From positions 1 through 64,000 of the forward strand of contig DASXZH010000058.1 of NCBI GenBank assembly GCA_036502005.1: a stretch of 64,000 bases of DNA, read 5' to 3'. The position numbers and the translations under genes are program-made. Below, in pieces: positions 50,947-58,171 of the stretch; position 1 is the stretch's first letter; each line of letters opens with the position of its first letter. This stretch comes from DASXZH01 sp036502005 (GTDB lineage: Bacteria > Armatimonadota > Fimbriimonadia > Fimbriimonadales > Fimbriimonadaceae). The notes beneath the pieces are model-generated. The model did not search any database. It worked only from the letters and a program-made list of their open reading frames with translations, and had not been told where the DNA came from.

Positions 50947-51705
50947 TCAAATGACGCCTTGATTATCCCTAAACATCCAATAAATCGCCCCACCCGCAGC
51001 GCCCAGCAGCACCACTAGCATCACGACCGCGAGCAACCCGGAAAAGGTTACGCCGATGAAGGCCGAACCCACGACTATAGTGGCAACCATGGCAAACGAG
51101 ACCAGCAGCTTGCCATAGATAGTGGGCTTTACGTGTTTGTCGTAGGCGATATCCATCACATAGGGTCTCTGGCATTTTGTGCAGTAAAAGTTCACCAAGG
51201 GGTTCACCGTTTTGCAGTTTGGGCAAGCCATAGGACGCATAATTCGAGGATCGGCGGCCGCTTCTCTTTGCCAGTTTTTTAACATGTACTCCTCATTCCT
51301 AAACGTATCGCGAAAGGATTTATTTGAAACGGGGTCGAGGTTTTTGGATAGGGAGTCAAGCGCGTTCTGCGTAAGAGCGATGGCATTCCCCTTGAGACCT
51401 TGCCTATGCAGCCTTTTCGCAATTTCGAAAAGCGCAGAAATGTTGTCGGGCCGGTCGAGATACTTATTATAAATCTCAATGAGCTTTTCGGTTTCGAACT
51501 TGCGCAGCGCAGCAATCTCGAATTGTTCTGCCAAAAATGAGAAGCTAGCCAACCCTGCCAAAGAGATTACGAACACGGTTCCTTGAAGAAAGCCGGCTTG
51601 CGTTGAGATCGTCATCGCTAAAATGCCCATGATGAGCACCAAGCTTCCAAGTCCGGGGCCGACCGGCAGTTCGCCGTCGACCATCTTGTAAATGATCAAA
51701 AGCAT
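50947..51705 (-). CDS. Zinc-ribbon membrane protein
   Basis: 252 residues from ATG. Two N-terminal membrane segments (LGSLVLIMGILAMTIS, TVFVISLAGLASFSFLA), a helical middle (about 65-145, TPR-like KAIALTQNALDSL), a zinc ribbon MACPNCKTVNPLVNFYCTKCQRPY (about 159-182) and two more membrane segments at the end. In frame upstream of the ATG lies another hydrophobic stretch (LANLALAIAAACVLGVA) back to a stop at about 51777 without ATG/GTG/TTG, so the start is doubtful. It follows the four small membrane genes by 112 nt. Confidence 0.68.
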   Translation of the reverse strand: MLLIIYKMVDGELPVGPGLGSLVLIMGILAMTISTQAGFLQGTVFVISLAGLASFSFLAEQFEIAALRKFETEKLIEIYNKYLDRPDNISALFEIAKRLHRQGLKGNAIALTQNALDSLSKNLDPVSNKSFRDTFRNEEYMLKNWQREAAADPRIMRPMACPNCKTVNPLVNFYCTKCQRPYVMDIAYDKHVKPTIYGKLLVSFAMVATIVVGSAFIGVTFSGLLAVVMLVVLLGAAGGAIYWMFRDNQGVI

Positions 51706-51817
51706 GGCAACGCCTAATACGCATGCGGCGGCAATGGCTAGGGCTAAGTTGGCTAAACCTTCGATAGGGACCTCATCTTACGATAGACCGGACGAAGAAT
51801 AGAAAGTGTTTCGTTTG

Positions 51818-52138
51818 CTACAGAGAGACTTTTTGTTCCGGTAACTGCGGAGTCCTTACTGCTTGCAGCAACTCTCGTTGCTGGTTGGCGATAGAATCGA
51901 GCAAAACCGTTTGCTGATTGACGGTGGCTTTTAATACCTCTAAGTCGCGGCGCATGGATTCCAGATCAGGTGCATTCAGGCTGCCTTGCTGGCTCTGGTT
52001 TTGGCTCAAGATCTGTGCCATTTTTTGCTGATGAGTGGTGAGAATCCGGATCAATCGGATCCCGTAAACCACACCTAGGAAGGCTATAACCCATAGCCAC
52101 TGGCTGTTCTCTCGAAAGAAGCGGTTAAATTCGTCCAT
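51818..52138 (-). CDS. PspB-like small membrane coiled-coil protein, paralogue 4
   Basis: 106 residues. One membrane helix (WLWVIAFLGVVYGIRLIRIL, about 14-33), then the motif THQQKMAQIL (about 35-44), then a coiled coil (LESMRRDLEVLKATVNQQTVLLDSIANQQRELL). Fourth and last of a tandem set with the same design. Start overlaps the previous stop by one base. Confidence 0.72.
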   Translation of the reverse strand: MDEFNRFFRENSQWLWVIAFLGVVYGIRLIRILTTHQQKMAQILSQNQSQQGSLNAPDLESMRRDLEVLKATVNQQTVLLDSIANQQRELLQAVRTPQLPEQKVSL

Positions 52139-52410
52139 TAAAACCGTTCTCCAAGCCTAGCGGAAAGTTCCTTGTCGGATCTCTCATGAGCGCCTGAAGC
52201 AGCTTTCAACGCACCTATAGTGGCGTTCAGTTGCGATATCTCATTTCGCATTGCTGCTAGTTGGTTTTCAACCTGATCTGATTGATTTGAGTCGCGAAGG
52301 ATGCGTGCCATTGTTTGCTGATGCTTTACCAGGATGCTAATAAGAGGTACGGCAACGCACCCAAGCATAAAGATTGCCGTGAAAAGCAGCATGCCAACTT
52401 CTCTACTCAT
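52138..52410 (-). CDS. PspB-like small membrane coiled-coil protein, paralogue 3
   Basis: 90 residues. Membrane helix (GMLLFTAIFMLGCVAVPLISILV, about 6-28), motif KHQQTMARIL and coiled coil (VENQLAAMRNEISQLNATIGALKAA). Overall architecture resembles phage-shock protein B: a short periplasmic end, one helix, then a cytoplasmic coiled coil. The motif is shared with its three neighbours. Confidence 0.7.
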   Translation of the reverse strand: MSREVGMLLFTAIFMLGCVAVPLISILVKHQQTMARILRDSNQSDQVENQLAAMRNEISQLNATIGALKAASGAHERSDKELSARLGERF

Positions 52411-52423
52411 CTATTTTCTCCGT

Positions 52424-52735
52424 TTAAGAACCTGTACGCACATGAAAACTAGGCGGTGTTCCCGAAATCGTTCTTCCCTGTAGGTCATCGAGCAAAATGG
52501 TCTGCTGTTGTATCAGCGAACTTAGATTCTTCACCTCTTCCCTAAGCGCGCTTGAATCGTTCGCATACTGGCCAACTTCCTGCCTCATGAGGGCGGCCAT
52601 GTGTTGTTGATGTTTAATAAGCATCTTGACCACGATTATCGCAAAGAACCCGATGAAGAAAATAGCGCCCATGATGGTCCCGGCGAGATCGTTGCTGTTG
52701 AGGGGAACCGCGCCGAAAAGAACAAACTGATTCAT
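52424..52735 (-). CDS. PspB-like small membrane coiled-coil protein, paralogue 2
   Basis: 103 residues. Membrane helix (GTIMGAIFFIGFFAIIVVKMLI, about 19-40), motif KHQQHMAALM and coiled coil (DSSALREEVKNLSSLIQQQTILLDDLQG). Starts one base after the stop of paralogue 1. Confidence 0.72.
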   Translation of the reverse strand: MNQFVLFGAVPLNSNDLAGTIMGAIFFIGFFAIIVVKMLIKHQQHMAALMRQEVGQYANDSSALREEVKNLSSLIQQQTILLDDLQGRTISGTPPSFHVRTGS

Positions 52736-53041
52736 TTAGAAACCCACTCTCTGCTGTATATCCGGCTGGGCCGTCATTTGAGGAGGAACGTTGAGAATCG
52801 CTGATCGAAGTTCATCCATCGCTATGGTTTGCGCATGCAACTGGCCCTGCAGACTCCGTATCTCTTGTTGCAGTCCCGCGATTTCGGCTTCTGTCTGCGG
52901 GTTTCTGCCGCCATGAATAATCGCCGCCATTTTCTGCTGGTGCGAAACCAGGATCGCGACAATGGGGATCATCAGTGCGATGATAGGGATGCAAAGCGCC
53001 AGTATGTCGGGGCCAAAAATCGCTGCAAGTAAGTTATTCAT
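52736..53041 (-). CDS. PspB-like small membrane coiled-coil protein, paralogue 1
   Basis: 101 residues. Membrane helix (ILALCIPIIALMIPIVAILV, about 13-32), motif SHQQKMAAII, coiled coil (EAEIAGLQQEIRSLQGQLHAQTIAMDELRSA). First gene of the tandem set. The set is 53041 to 51818 on the minus strand, with spacings of 0, 13 and -1 bases, so one transcript. Confidence 0.72.
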   Translation of the reverse strand: MNNLLAAIFGPDILALCIPIIALMIPIVAILVSHQQKMAAIIHGGRNPQTEAEIAGLQQEIRSLQGQLHAQTIAMDELRSAILNVPPQMTAQPDIQQRVGF

Positions 53042-53139
53042 CTGCTTCCGTGGTGCGCTCTCTTATTCTTACAAATATGAATTGTCCACTATTAAATACG
53101 GATTGCCAAATCTGTTAGGTCCGAGTGCCCAACGAACAC

Positions 53140-53865
53140 TTACGAAGCAAGAACCGCTAGAGCTTCCTCAATACTGAATCTCTTTTCGTAAATCGCCTTT
53201 CCAACTATAACACCTTCCAGATTTGTCCTGCTTAGGGCCTTAATCTTGGCTAAATCGGCAATGGAGCTCACCCCGCCGCTTGCAATCACAGGCGAGATTA
53301 CGGCATCGGCCATCAGTGCAAGGAAATCGAGGTTTGGGCCCATCAGAGCGCCATCGGTGGCGATATCGGTAACGATAAATCTCTGTGCGCCGTCGTTTTC
53401 TAGGGCTTTGGCAAACAGAAAGGCATCTTCGGCCGATTGTTCAATCCATCCCGCCACGGCCACTTTCCCATTCTTCGCGTCGATCCCGGCTACTACCTTT
53501 TCGCCCAGGGTCTCAAACATTCGGCTTGCAAGGGCTCGATCCTGGACAAGCTTCGTTCCTATGATCACTCGGCTCACGCCCAACTCTAGAGCGGCCTGTG
53601 CAGATTCCAAAGACCTTATCCCTCCGCCAAACTCGACCGGAATTCTAATGCATTTAATGATCTCTTTAAGGGCGCCTAGGTTTTTAGGGGCTCCATCTTT
53701 GGCACCGTCCAAATCTACCACGTGCAAGAACTGGGCGCCTTGCTCTTCAAAGCTTGCTGCTACAGCGGCCGGATCGGAATCGTAGACCTTTTCTTGGGCG
53801 TAATCGCCCTGGGTAAGGCGTACGCACTTGCCGCCCCTCAAATCGATGGCAGGGAGGATTAGCAT
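53140..53865 (-). CDS. hisA: ProFAR isomerase
   Basis: Fourth step of histidine synthesis. 241 residues from ATG at 53865. MLILPAIDLRGGKCVRL with the catalytic Asp, FGGGIRSLESAQAALELGVSRVIIGT and VTDIATDGALMGPN with the second Asp. A longer frame to 53934 is open, but the extra part overlaps hisH and is not HisA-like. Overlaps hisH by 7 nt. Confidence 0.95.
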   Translation of the reverse strand: MLILPAIDLRGGKCVRLTQGDYAQEKVYDSDPAAVAASFEEQGAQFLHVVDLDGAKDGAPKNLGALKEIIKCIRIPVEFGGGIRSLESAQAALELGVSRVIIGTKLVQDRALASRMFETLGEKVVAGIDAKNGKVAVAGWIEQSAEDAFLFAKALENDGAQRFIVTDIATDGALMGPNLDFLALMADAVISPVIASGGVSSIADLAKIKALSRTNLEGVIVGKAIYEKRFSIEEALAVLAS

Positions 53866-54449
53866 TCCAAAAAATTTCTTAGTATGCGAAGTCCAACCTC
53901 TCCGCTCTTTTCCGGATGGAATTGGGTACCCCAAATATTGCCTTTCTCGACTGCGGAAGCAAAGGTGACGCCGTAACTCGTTTTGGCTGCGATGTCACTG
54001 GGATCGCTGCAATCCGTATAAAGTGAGTGAACGAAATAGACCTGGTCTTCCGGCAGACTTCCCTTCCCTAGTTTCGAGTTGGGAGCAAACACAGCTTCGT
54101 TCCAACCTATTTGCGGAATCTTTAAGCCCGTATCCTTTGGGAAATACTTCACGCGGCCCGCGATGAGCCCCAGACCGATTTGCTCGCCATATTCTTCGCT
54201 TGTTTCGAACAAAAGCTGCTGGCCGAGGCAAATGCCCATAAGCGGATTCCCATCATTGGCGAAGGCTCTTATCTCATCGGCAAGTGGCAAGACCCTCTCC
54301 ATGGCAGCCCCGAAAGCGCCCACGCCAGGAATGATCAGCTTGGTCGCTCCTTTTAAGTGCGGCTGAATTTGGCATTCAAAACCGAGAAATTCCACCGCTT
54401 TTTCAACCGAGCGGAGGTTGCCCATACCGTAATCGAGGATAACCAGCAT
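53859..54449 (-). CDS. hisH: Imidazole glycerol phosphate synthase subunit H
   Basis: Glutaminase subunit that feeds ammonia to HisF. 196 residues from ATG at 54449 (MLVILDYGMGNLRSVEKAVEFLG). Catalytic Cys in GICLGQQLLFE and His/Glu in WGTQFHPEKSG. The frame continues to 54524 but the added residues are not conserved. The partner hisF is not in this cluster. Confidence 0.95.
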   Translation of the reverse strand: MLVILDYGMGNLRSVEKAVEFLGFECQIQPHLKGATKLIIPGVGAFGAAMERVLPLADEIRAFANDGNPLMGICLGQQLLFETSEEYGEQIGLGLIAGRVKYFPKDTGLKIPQIGWNEAVFAPNSKLGKGSLPEDQVYFVHSLYTDCSDPSDIAAKTSYGVTFASAVEKGNIWGTQFHPEKSGEVGLRILRNFLEC

Positions 54450-54462
54450 TCTTCGGCTAATT

Positions 54463-55065
54463 TTAGCCGATCTGACCCTTGGTAGAGCTTGGCCCTTGGC
54501 GCTGGACGACGCGGGTCGCCTCATGCAGGGTTAGACCAAAACCTTTAAAAATAGCCTCACATACGTGATGCTCGTTTTCTCCCGCTACTTTGCGAATATG
54601 GAGCGAGATGCCCGCGTTGGCCGCTAATGCCGAGAAAAACTCACGAATGCATTCAGTGGCCAAATCACCGATTTTTTCGCGTTTGAAGCCGACATCGTAG
54701 TAAAGCTGGCCCCGCCCGCTAATATCCATAGCCACTAAAACGAGGGCGTCATCCATCACCGTATGGGTGCTTCCATAGCGGCTAATCGGATCGTCCAGGA
54801 GCGCCTGCCTGATAGCCCTTCCAAGGCAAATGCCGACGTCCTCCACAGTGTGGTGATCATCGACGTGGAGATCCCCTTCCGCGTTAACCCCGAAATCAAG
54901 TCGGCCGTGAAAGGCGAATTGGGCCAACATATGGTCGAAGAAGGCTATGCCGGTTGAAACATCGCGGCGAGTCCCCCCATCGAGATCGAGGACCAGATGC
55001 ACGCACGATTCGGTGGTCTCGCGGTCGACCTCACCGTATCGCACGCCTTGCGTGGACTTATTCAT
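54463..55065 (-). CDS. hisB: Imidazoleglycerol-phosphate dehydratase
   Basis: 200 residues, monofunctional dehydratase. Mn-binding motifs FFDHMLAQFAFHGRLD, DDHHTVEDVGICLGRA and ENEHHVCEAIFKG are intact. First gene of hisB-hisH-hisA; the ATG at 55065 is followed by STQGVRYGEVDRETTES, a typical HisB start. Confidence 0.96.
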   Translation of the reverse strand: MNKSTQGVRYGEVDRETTESCVHLVLDLDGGTRRDVSTGIAFFDHMLAQFAFHGRLDFGVNAEGDLHVDDHHTVEDVGICLGRAIRQALLDDPISRYGSTHTVMDDALVLVAMDISGRGQLYYDVGFKREKIGDLATECIREFFSALAANAGISLHIRKVAGENEHHVCEAIFKGFGLTLHEATRVVQRQGPSSTKGQIG

Positions 55066-55162
55066 TCTTTAATTACCGATAGGAGCAGAAAAATCGTTTT
55101 AATAAAAAGCGCTTTATTGTAGAACGTAAGAAAGGGGGGCTGGGGTTCGCATGAATTGAGGG

Positions 55163-55326
55163 GCATGCGGGGTGCGTTGTGCGTTATGCGTTGAAATCGA
55201 TCAAATCTCAGGAATAACTTTGATGCCGGAGTGTTCTACCAAGAATCGTCAGACATTAACTTGACGGTTGGCAAGAAAGGTGGATTATGTGGCTGCTAGC
55301 GCATAACGCGCAACGCAAAACGCATC
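55163..55326. repeat. Inverted heptamer arrays (GCGTTAT)
   Basis: Left array 55172-55193 (GTGCGTT, GTGCGTT, ATGCGTT) and right array 55299-55326 (GCGCATAACGCGCAACGC..) are inverted around about 105 bases. The arms lie between hisB and the riboswitch. Confidence 0.7.
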
Positions 55327-55399
55327 ATATTTCCCACTTTTAACCAAATTCACATGCGAACTACCGCTTTCCTCTGGTAGTCTATTCTTCGTGGCTGCA

Positions 55400-55540
55400 A
55401 AGCCAAACGTTGAATTCTCTCCTTCAAAAAGAGAGGAACGGGGGACCCGATAACTCGGGGTGAATGGGGACGATCGAGTCTCCTAGGGTAACTCTTGGCC
55501 CGAACCCGACAGCTAACCCCGTAAACGGAGCGAGAGTCGA
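55400..55540 (+). promoter_or_regulatory. Cyclic di-AMP riboswitch (ydaO/yuaA type)
   Basis: The aptamer core is present in order: CGTTGAATTCTCTCC (55408-55422), GAGAGGAACGGGGGACCC (55431-55448), GGGGTGAATGGGG (55457-55469), CCTAGGGTA (55482-55490), CCCGAACCCGACAGCTAACC (55499-55518) and CCGTAAAC (55519-55526). The order and text match the known B. subtilis ydaO leader (GCGGGGGACCC, GGGGUGAAUCC, GUAGGG, CCGAAUCCGUCAGCUAACCUCGUAAGC). These aptamers usually turn off peptidoglycan-hydrolase or potassium-transport genes when c-di-AMP is high. No such gene follows here. Confidence 0.9.
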
Positions 55541-55730
55541 CATGGACGATTCGGAAATCGTTTGGACGGTTTCCAGCACGGACAAAGTCACGGGCAGGAA
55601 CGGCATGCGACATCGCACTTGTGGCCGGGGCAGTATTGAAGCTGTTCTCGGAGCGAGTGGTCTGCTACCGCAGGCAGATTGCCGTTTCGGAACGGATTCG
55701 GTGCGCCCAGTTACGCACCTCCTGTTGAGC
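55541..55730 (+). other. Structured non-coding segment after the riboswitch
   Basis: About 190 bases between aptamer and terminator. Stems include TCTGC/GCAGA (55661-55678), CCGTT-TCGG-AACGG (55682-55695) and GGTGCG/CGCACC (55700-55719). An open frame from the ATG at 55542 would run through the terminator, and another frame ends with TGA at 55726-55728 just before it but has no good start. It may be an expression platform plus a lost gene, or part of a riboswitch-containing small RNA. Confidence 0.5.
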
Positions 55731-55764
55731 AGCCTCTCCCGAAAGGGAGGGGCTTTTTTCTTTT
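55731..55764 (+). terminator. Rho-independent terminator after the riboswitch
   Basis: Stem AGCCTCTCCC/GGGAGGGGCT (55731-55740 with 55745-55754), GAAA tetraloop, then TTTTTTCTTTT. Ten base pairs with one G.U. It ends any transcript from the riboswitch region. Confidence 0.9.
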
Positions 55765-55800
55765 AGGTTTCGAGGTTTCTAGGCTTCTTAGGCGACCGGT

Positions 55801-55826
55801 AAGTCGATAGTCGATAGTCGATAGTT
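55801..55826. repeat. Heptamer array (GTCGATA)n
   Basis: AAGTCGATAGTCGATAGTCG: three copies of GTCGATA between the terminator and tRNA-Phe. Confidence 0.75.
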
Positions 55827-55863
55827 TGGGCGAAACCTTATCCCCTATCCCCTTAGAAAGAGA

Positions 55864-55939
55864 TGGTGCCGCAGGCCGGAATCGAACCGGCGACCCAAGG
55901 ATTTTCAGTCCTTTGCTCTACCAGCTGAGCTACCGCGGC
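55864..55939 (-). tRNA. tRNA-Phe(GAA)
   Basis: Minus-strand cloverleaf: acceptor GCCGCGG/CTGCGGC, D arm AGCTCAGCTGG, anticodon loop CTGAAAA, T arm CCGGTTCGATTCCGG, CCA encoded at 55864-55866. Confidence 0.97.
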
Positions 55940-55953
55940 ACGTGGGTCTGGAA

Positions 55954-56029
<76 letters not shown>

Positions 56030-56087
56030 GTGCGGGTTGAGATTGTACCACGAAGAAGACCCAGATTTGCCGTCTTTCTGAATCCAA

Positions 56088-56144
56088 GTAGTCTTAAGTG
56101 TTTAGTCCTGAGTGTTCGGAAACGCAGTTAGACTCAACACTCAG
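56088..56144. repeat. Inverted heptamer arrays (AGTGTTN)
   Basis: Left array AGTCTTA-AGTGTTT-AGTCCTG-AGTGTTC (about 56090-56117) and right array CTCAACACTCAGC (56132-56144). CTGAGTGTT and AACACTCAG form a perfect 9-bp stem. It sits between macB and the tRNA pair. Confidence 0.7.
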
Positions 56145-56153
56145 CGCTTCCCC

Positions 56154-57398
56154 CTATTCGTATCTCAACGCCTCGATAGGATGCAGTTTGGATGCCTTGC
56201 TGGCCGGGTAGATCCCGAAAAAGATCCCAATGCCGCCGGACACAACAAACGCGGCAATGATAGCGCTCGAACTCACAATCGTGTTCCATCCGGATTTGCC
56301 CATGATGTAGCTGATCCCAACTCCCACCAAGGTGCCCAAAATGCCACCGATCAGGGACATGGTGGCCGACTCCAGCAAGAACTGCATGAGGATGTCGTTA
56401 GGCGTGGCTCCAATCGCCTTCCTAATACCGATCTCGCGCGTACGCTCGGTAACGGACACCAGCATGATGTTCATAATGCCGATGCCACCAACAACCAGCG
56501 AGATAATCGCTATCGCCGTGAGAAGCATCGTCATAGTATCGGTCACCGAAGACTGCCTAGCCAAAAGCTCTGTTTGGCTTGTCACCTGAAAGTCGTCGTT
56601 GGCGGGAAATGGAGGCATCAGGTGGTGCCGTATTCTCAACAAGGCTGAAATCTGCTCTTCCGCAAGGGTCATAGCGGCCGTGGATGTGCACATCACCGAT
56701 AAGTTATTGATTACAGTGACGCCCAAAAGTCTCTGCATGGCAGGAGTAATGGGAACGATAATGACGTCGTCCTGGTCTTGCCCAAAAGCGCCCGCCCCCT
56801 TTGAAGCCAACATGCCGATAACGTCATAGTTATCTCCATTGATAACAAGCTGCTGGCCGACCAAGTCCGAGTTTGGACTACCTGTCAGGTTGTTGGCAGT
56901 TGTCATCCCGACTAAACACACTTTGCGGTTGCCGCGATCCTCGTAGTCGGTGAACCACCGCCCCTGGCTTACAGGCTCATTGTTCACAAACTGATAGCTA
57001 GCAGTTGCACCCGTGACCGATGTGGAGATATTGTGCCCCTGGAATCTCACCTGAACGTTGCCGCGAACTTGGGGCGCCACAGCAGCAATAGTCGAGGGAA
57101 ACTGCTTGGCAATGGCATTGGCATCGGCGACCTTGAGATCATTGACGGGGGCAGCGGTAGTCGCCGTGCGCCCAGCCGCTGTAAGTCTAATTTGCTTTGG
57201 TGAAGGTCGAACGGTTATAAGGTTTGTTCCGAGTGCGCTGATCTGGTCGTTTACCGCTTTTGTTGCGCCTTGGCCTATGGCAACTACCAAGATGACCACA
57301 GCGACGCCAATCAGGATGCCGAGCATTGTAAGGCTCGTCCGGAGAACGTTTGCGGATAGTCCCCTAATCGCAAGCCGCATGCTCTGGACGATGTTCAT
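56154..57398 (-). CDS. MacB-like ABC transporter permease
   Basis: 414 residues. N-terminal helix (RTSLTMLGILIGVAVVILVVAIGQGATKAV), a large periplasmic domain (about 50-285), then three C-terminal helices with FtsX motif GGIGIMNIMLVSVTERTREIGIRKAIGATPNDILMQFLLES. Unlike E. coli MacB the ATPase is separate. Overlaps the ATPase gene by 4 nt; likely exports drugs, peptides or lipids with the MacA-like partner. Confidence 0.9.
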   Translation of the reverse strand: MNIVQSMRLAIRGLSANVLRTSLTMLGILIGVAVVILVVAIGQGATKAVNDQISALGTNLITVRPSPKQIRLTAAGRTATTAAPVNDLKVADANAIAKQFPSTIAAVAPQVRGNVQVRFQGHNISTSVTGATASYQFVNNEPVSQGRWFTDYEDRGNRKVCLVGMTTANNLTGSPNSDLVGQQLVINGDNYDVIGMLASKGAGAFGQDQDDVIIVPITPAMQRLLGVTVINNLSVMCTSTAAMTLAEEQISALLRIRHHLMPPFPANDDFQVTSQTELLARQSSVTDTMTMLLTAIAIISLVVGGIGIMNIMLVSVTERTREIGIRKAIGATPNDILMQFLLESATMSLIGGILGTLVGVGISYIMGKSGWNTIVSSSAIIAAFVVSGGIGIFFGIYPASKASKLHPIEALRYE

Positions 57399-58171
57399 AA
57401 GGTCCCCGAAGCCATTTCCACGTAATCGGCATCACCGGCGGCGGCAATAACATCTTTGGCAAGCAATCGGTCATGAACTGGTCCGTCATCTACGATCCTT
57501 CCGTCGCGAATCATTACAAGCCGCTTGCAGTGTTTCCCTATTTCAGGCTCGTGGGTGACCACAACGACGGTGCTGCCCTCATCGTTTAGATCCTGGAATA
57601 TCTCCATGATCTCCTCGCTCTGCCTTGTCGCCAAGTTGCCTGTTGGTTCATCGGCAAGGATAAGCCTGGGTTCAGATGCGATGGCACGCGCGATTGCCAC
57701 TCTTTGCTGCTGGCCGCCAGAAAGCTCATTCGGCTTATGGTCCATTCGGTCCGCGAGTCCCACTTTTTCTAACGCCCACATCGCTTTCTCTGTGCGATCT
57801 GAACGCCTACCATAAACCATAGGCAGTTCAACATTCTCCAGGGCCGTTGTCCGAGCGAGAAGGTTGAACCCCTGAAAAACAAAGCCGATCTTTCGATTCC
57901 GAATACCCGCTTGCTCCACTTCGTCCATGTCGGCAACTTCGATTCCGTCGATTTGATAGGAACCCGAAGTCGGGATATCGAGGCATCCGATGATGTGCAT
58001 CAAGGTTGACTTTCCGGAGCCGGAAGGCCCCATGATCGCGACAAACTCGCCGGCCATCACGTCCAGGTCAAGCCCCGCGAGGGCTCGGACCTGTTGGTCA
58101 CCCATCGTATAGATTTTCTTAACATCCCGCAGGCGCAGCATGGCTGCGGAACTGTTGCTAGCCTCCGCCAC
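57395..58171 (-). CDS. MacB/LolD-like ABC transporter ATPase
   Basis: 258 residues from GTG at 58171, which follows GGAGG with 5 bases. Walker A GPSGSGKST, Q-loop VFQGFNLLART, signature LSGGQQQRVAIARAIA, Walker B LILADEPTGNLATR, H-loop VVVTHEPE. The frame runs to 58186 and overlaps the adaptor gene, whose glycine tail is encoded by the same bases. Member of the macrolide/lipoprotein-release subfamily. Confidence 0.9.
   Translation of the reverse strand: MAEASNSSAAMLRLRDVKKIYTMGDQQVRALAGLDLDVMAGEFVAIMGPSGSGKSTLMHIIGCLDIPTSGSYQIDGIEVADMDEVEQAGIRNRKIGFVFQGFNLLARTTALENVELPMVYGRRSDRTEKAMWALEKVGLADRMDHKPNELSGGQQQRVAIARAIASEPRLILADEPTGNLATRQSEEIMEIFQDLNDEGSTVVVVTHEPEIGKHCKRLVMIRDGRIVDDGPVHDRLLAKDVIAAAGDADYVEMASGTL

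Noticed and set aside
55464..55766. 100-codon open frame across the c-di-AMP riboswitch region
   Set aside because: It starts inside the aptamer, runs through the terminator stem and T run, and has no protein-like pattern.
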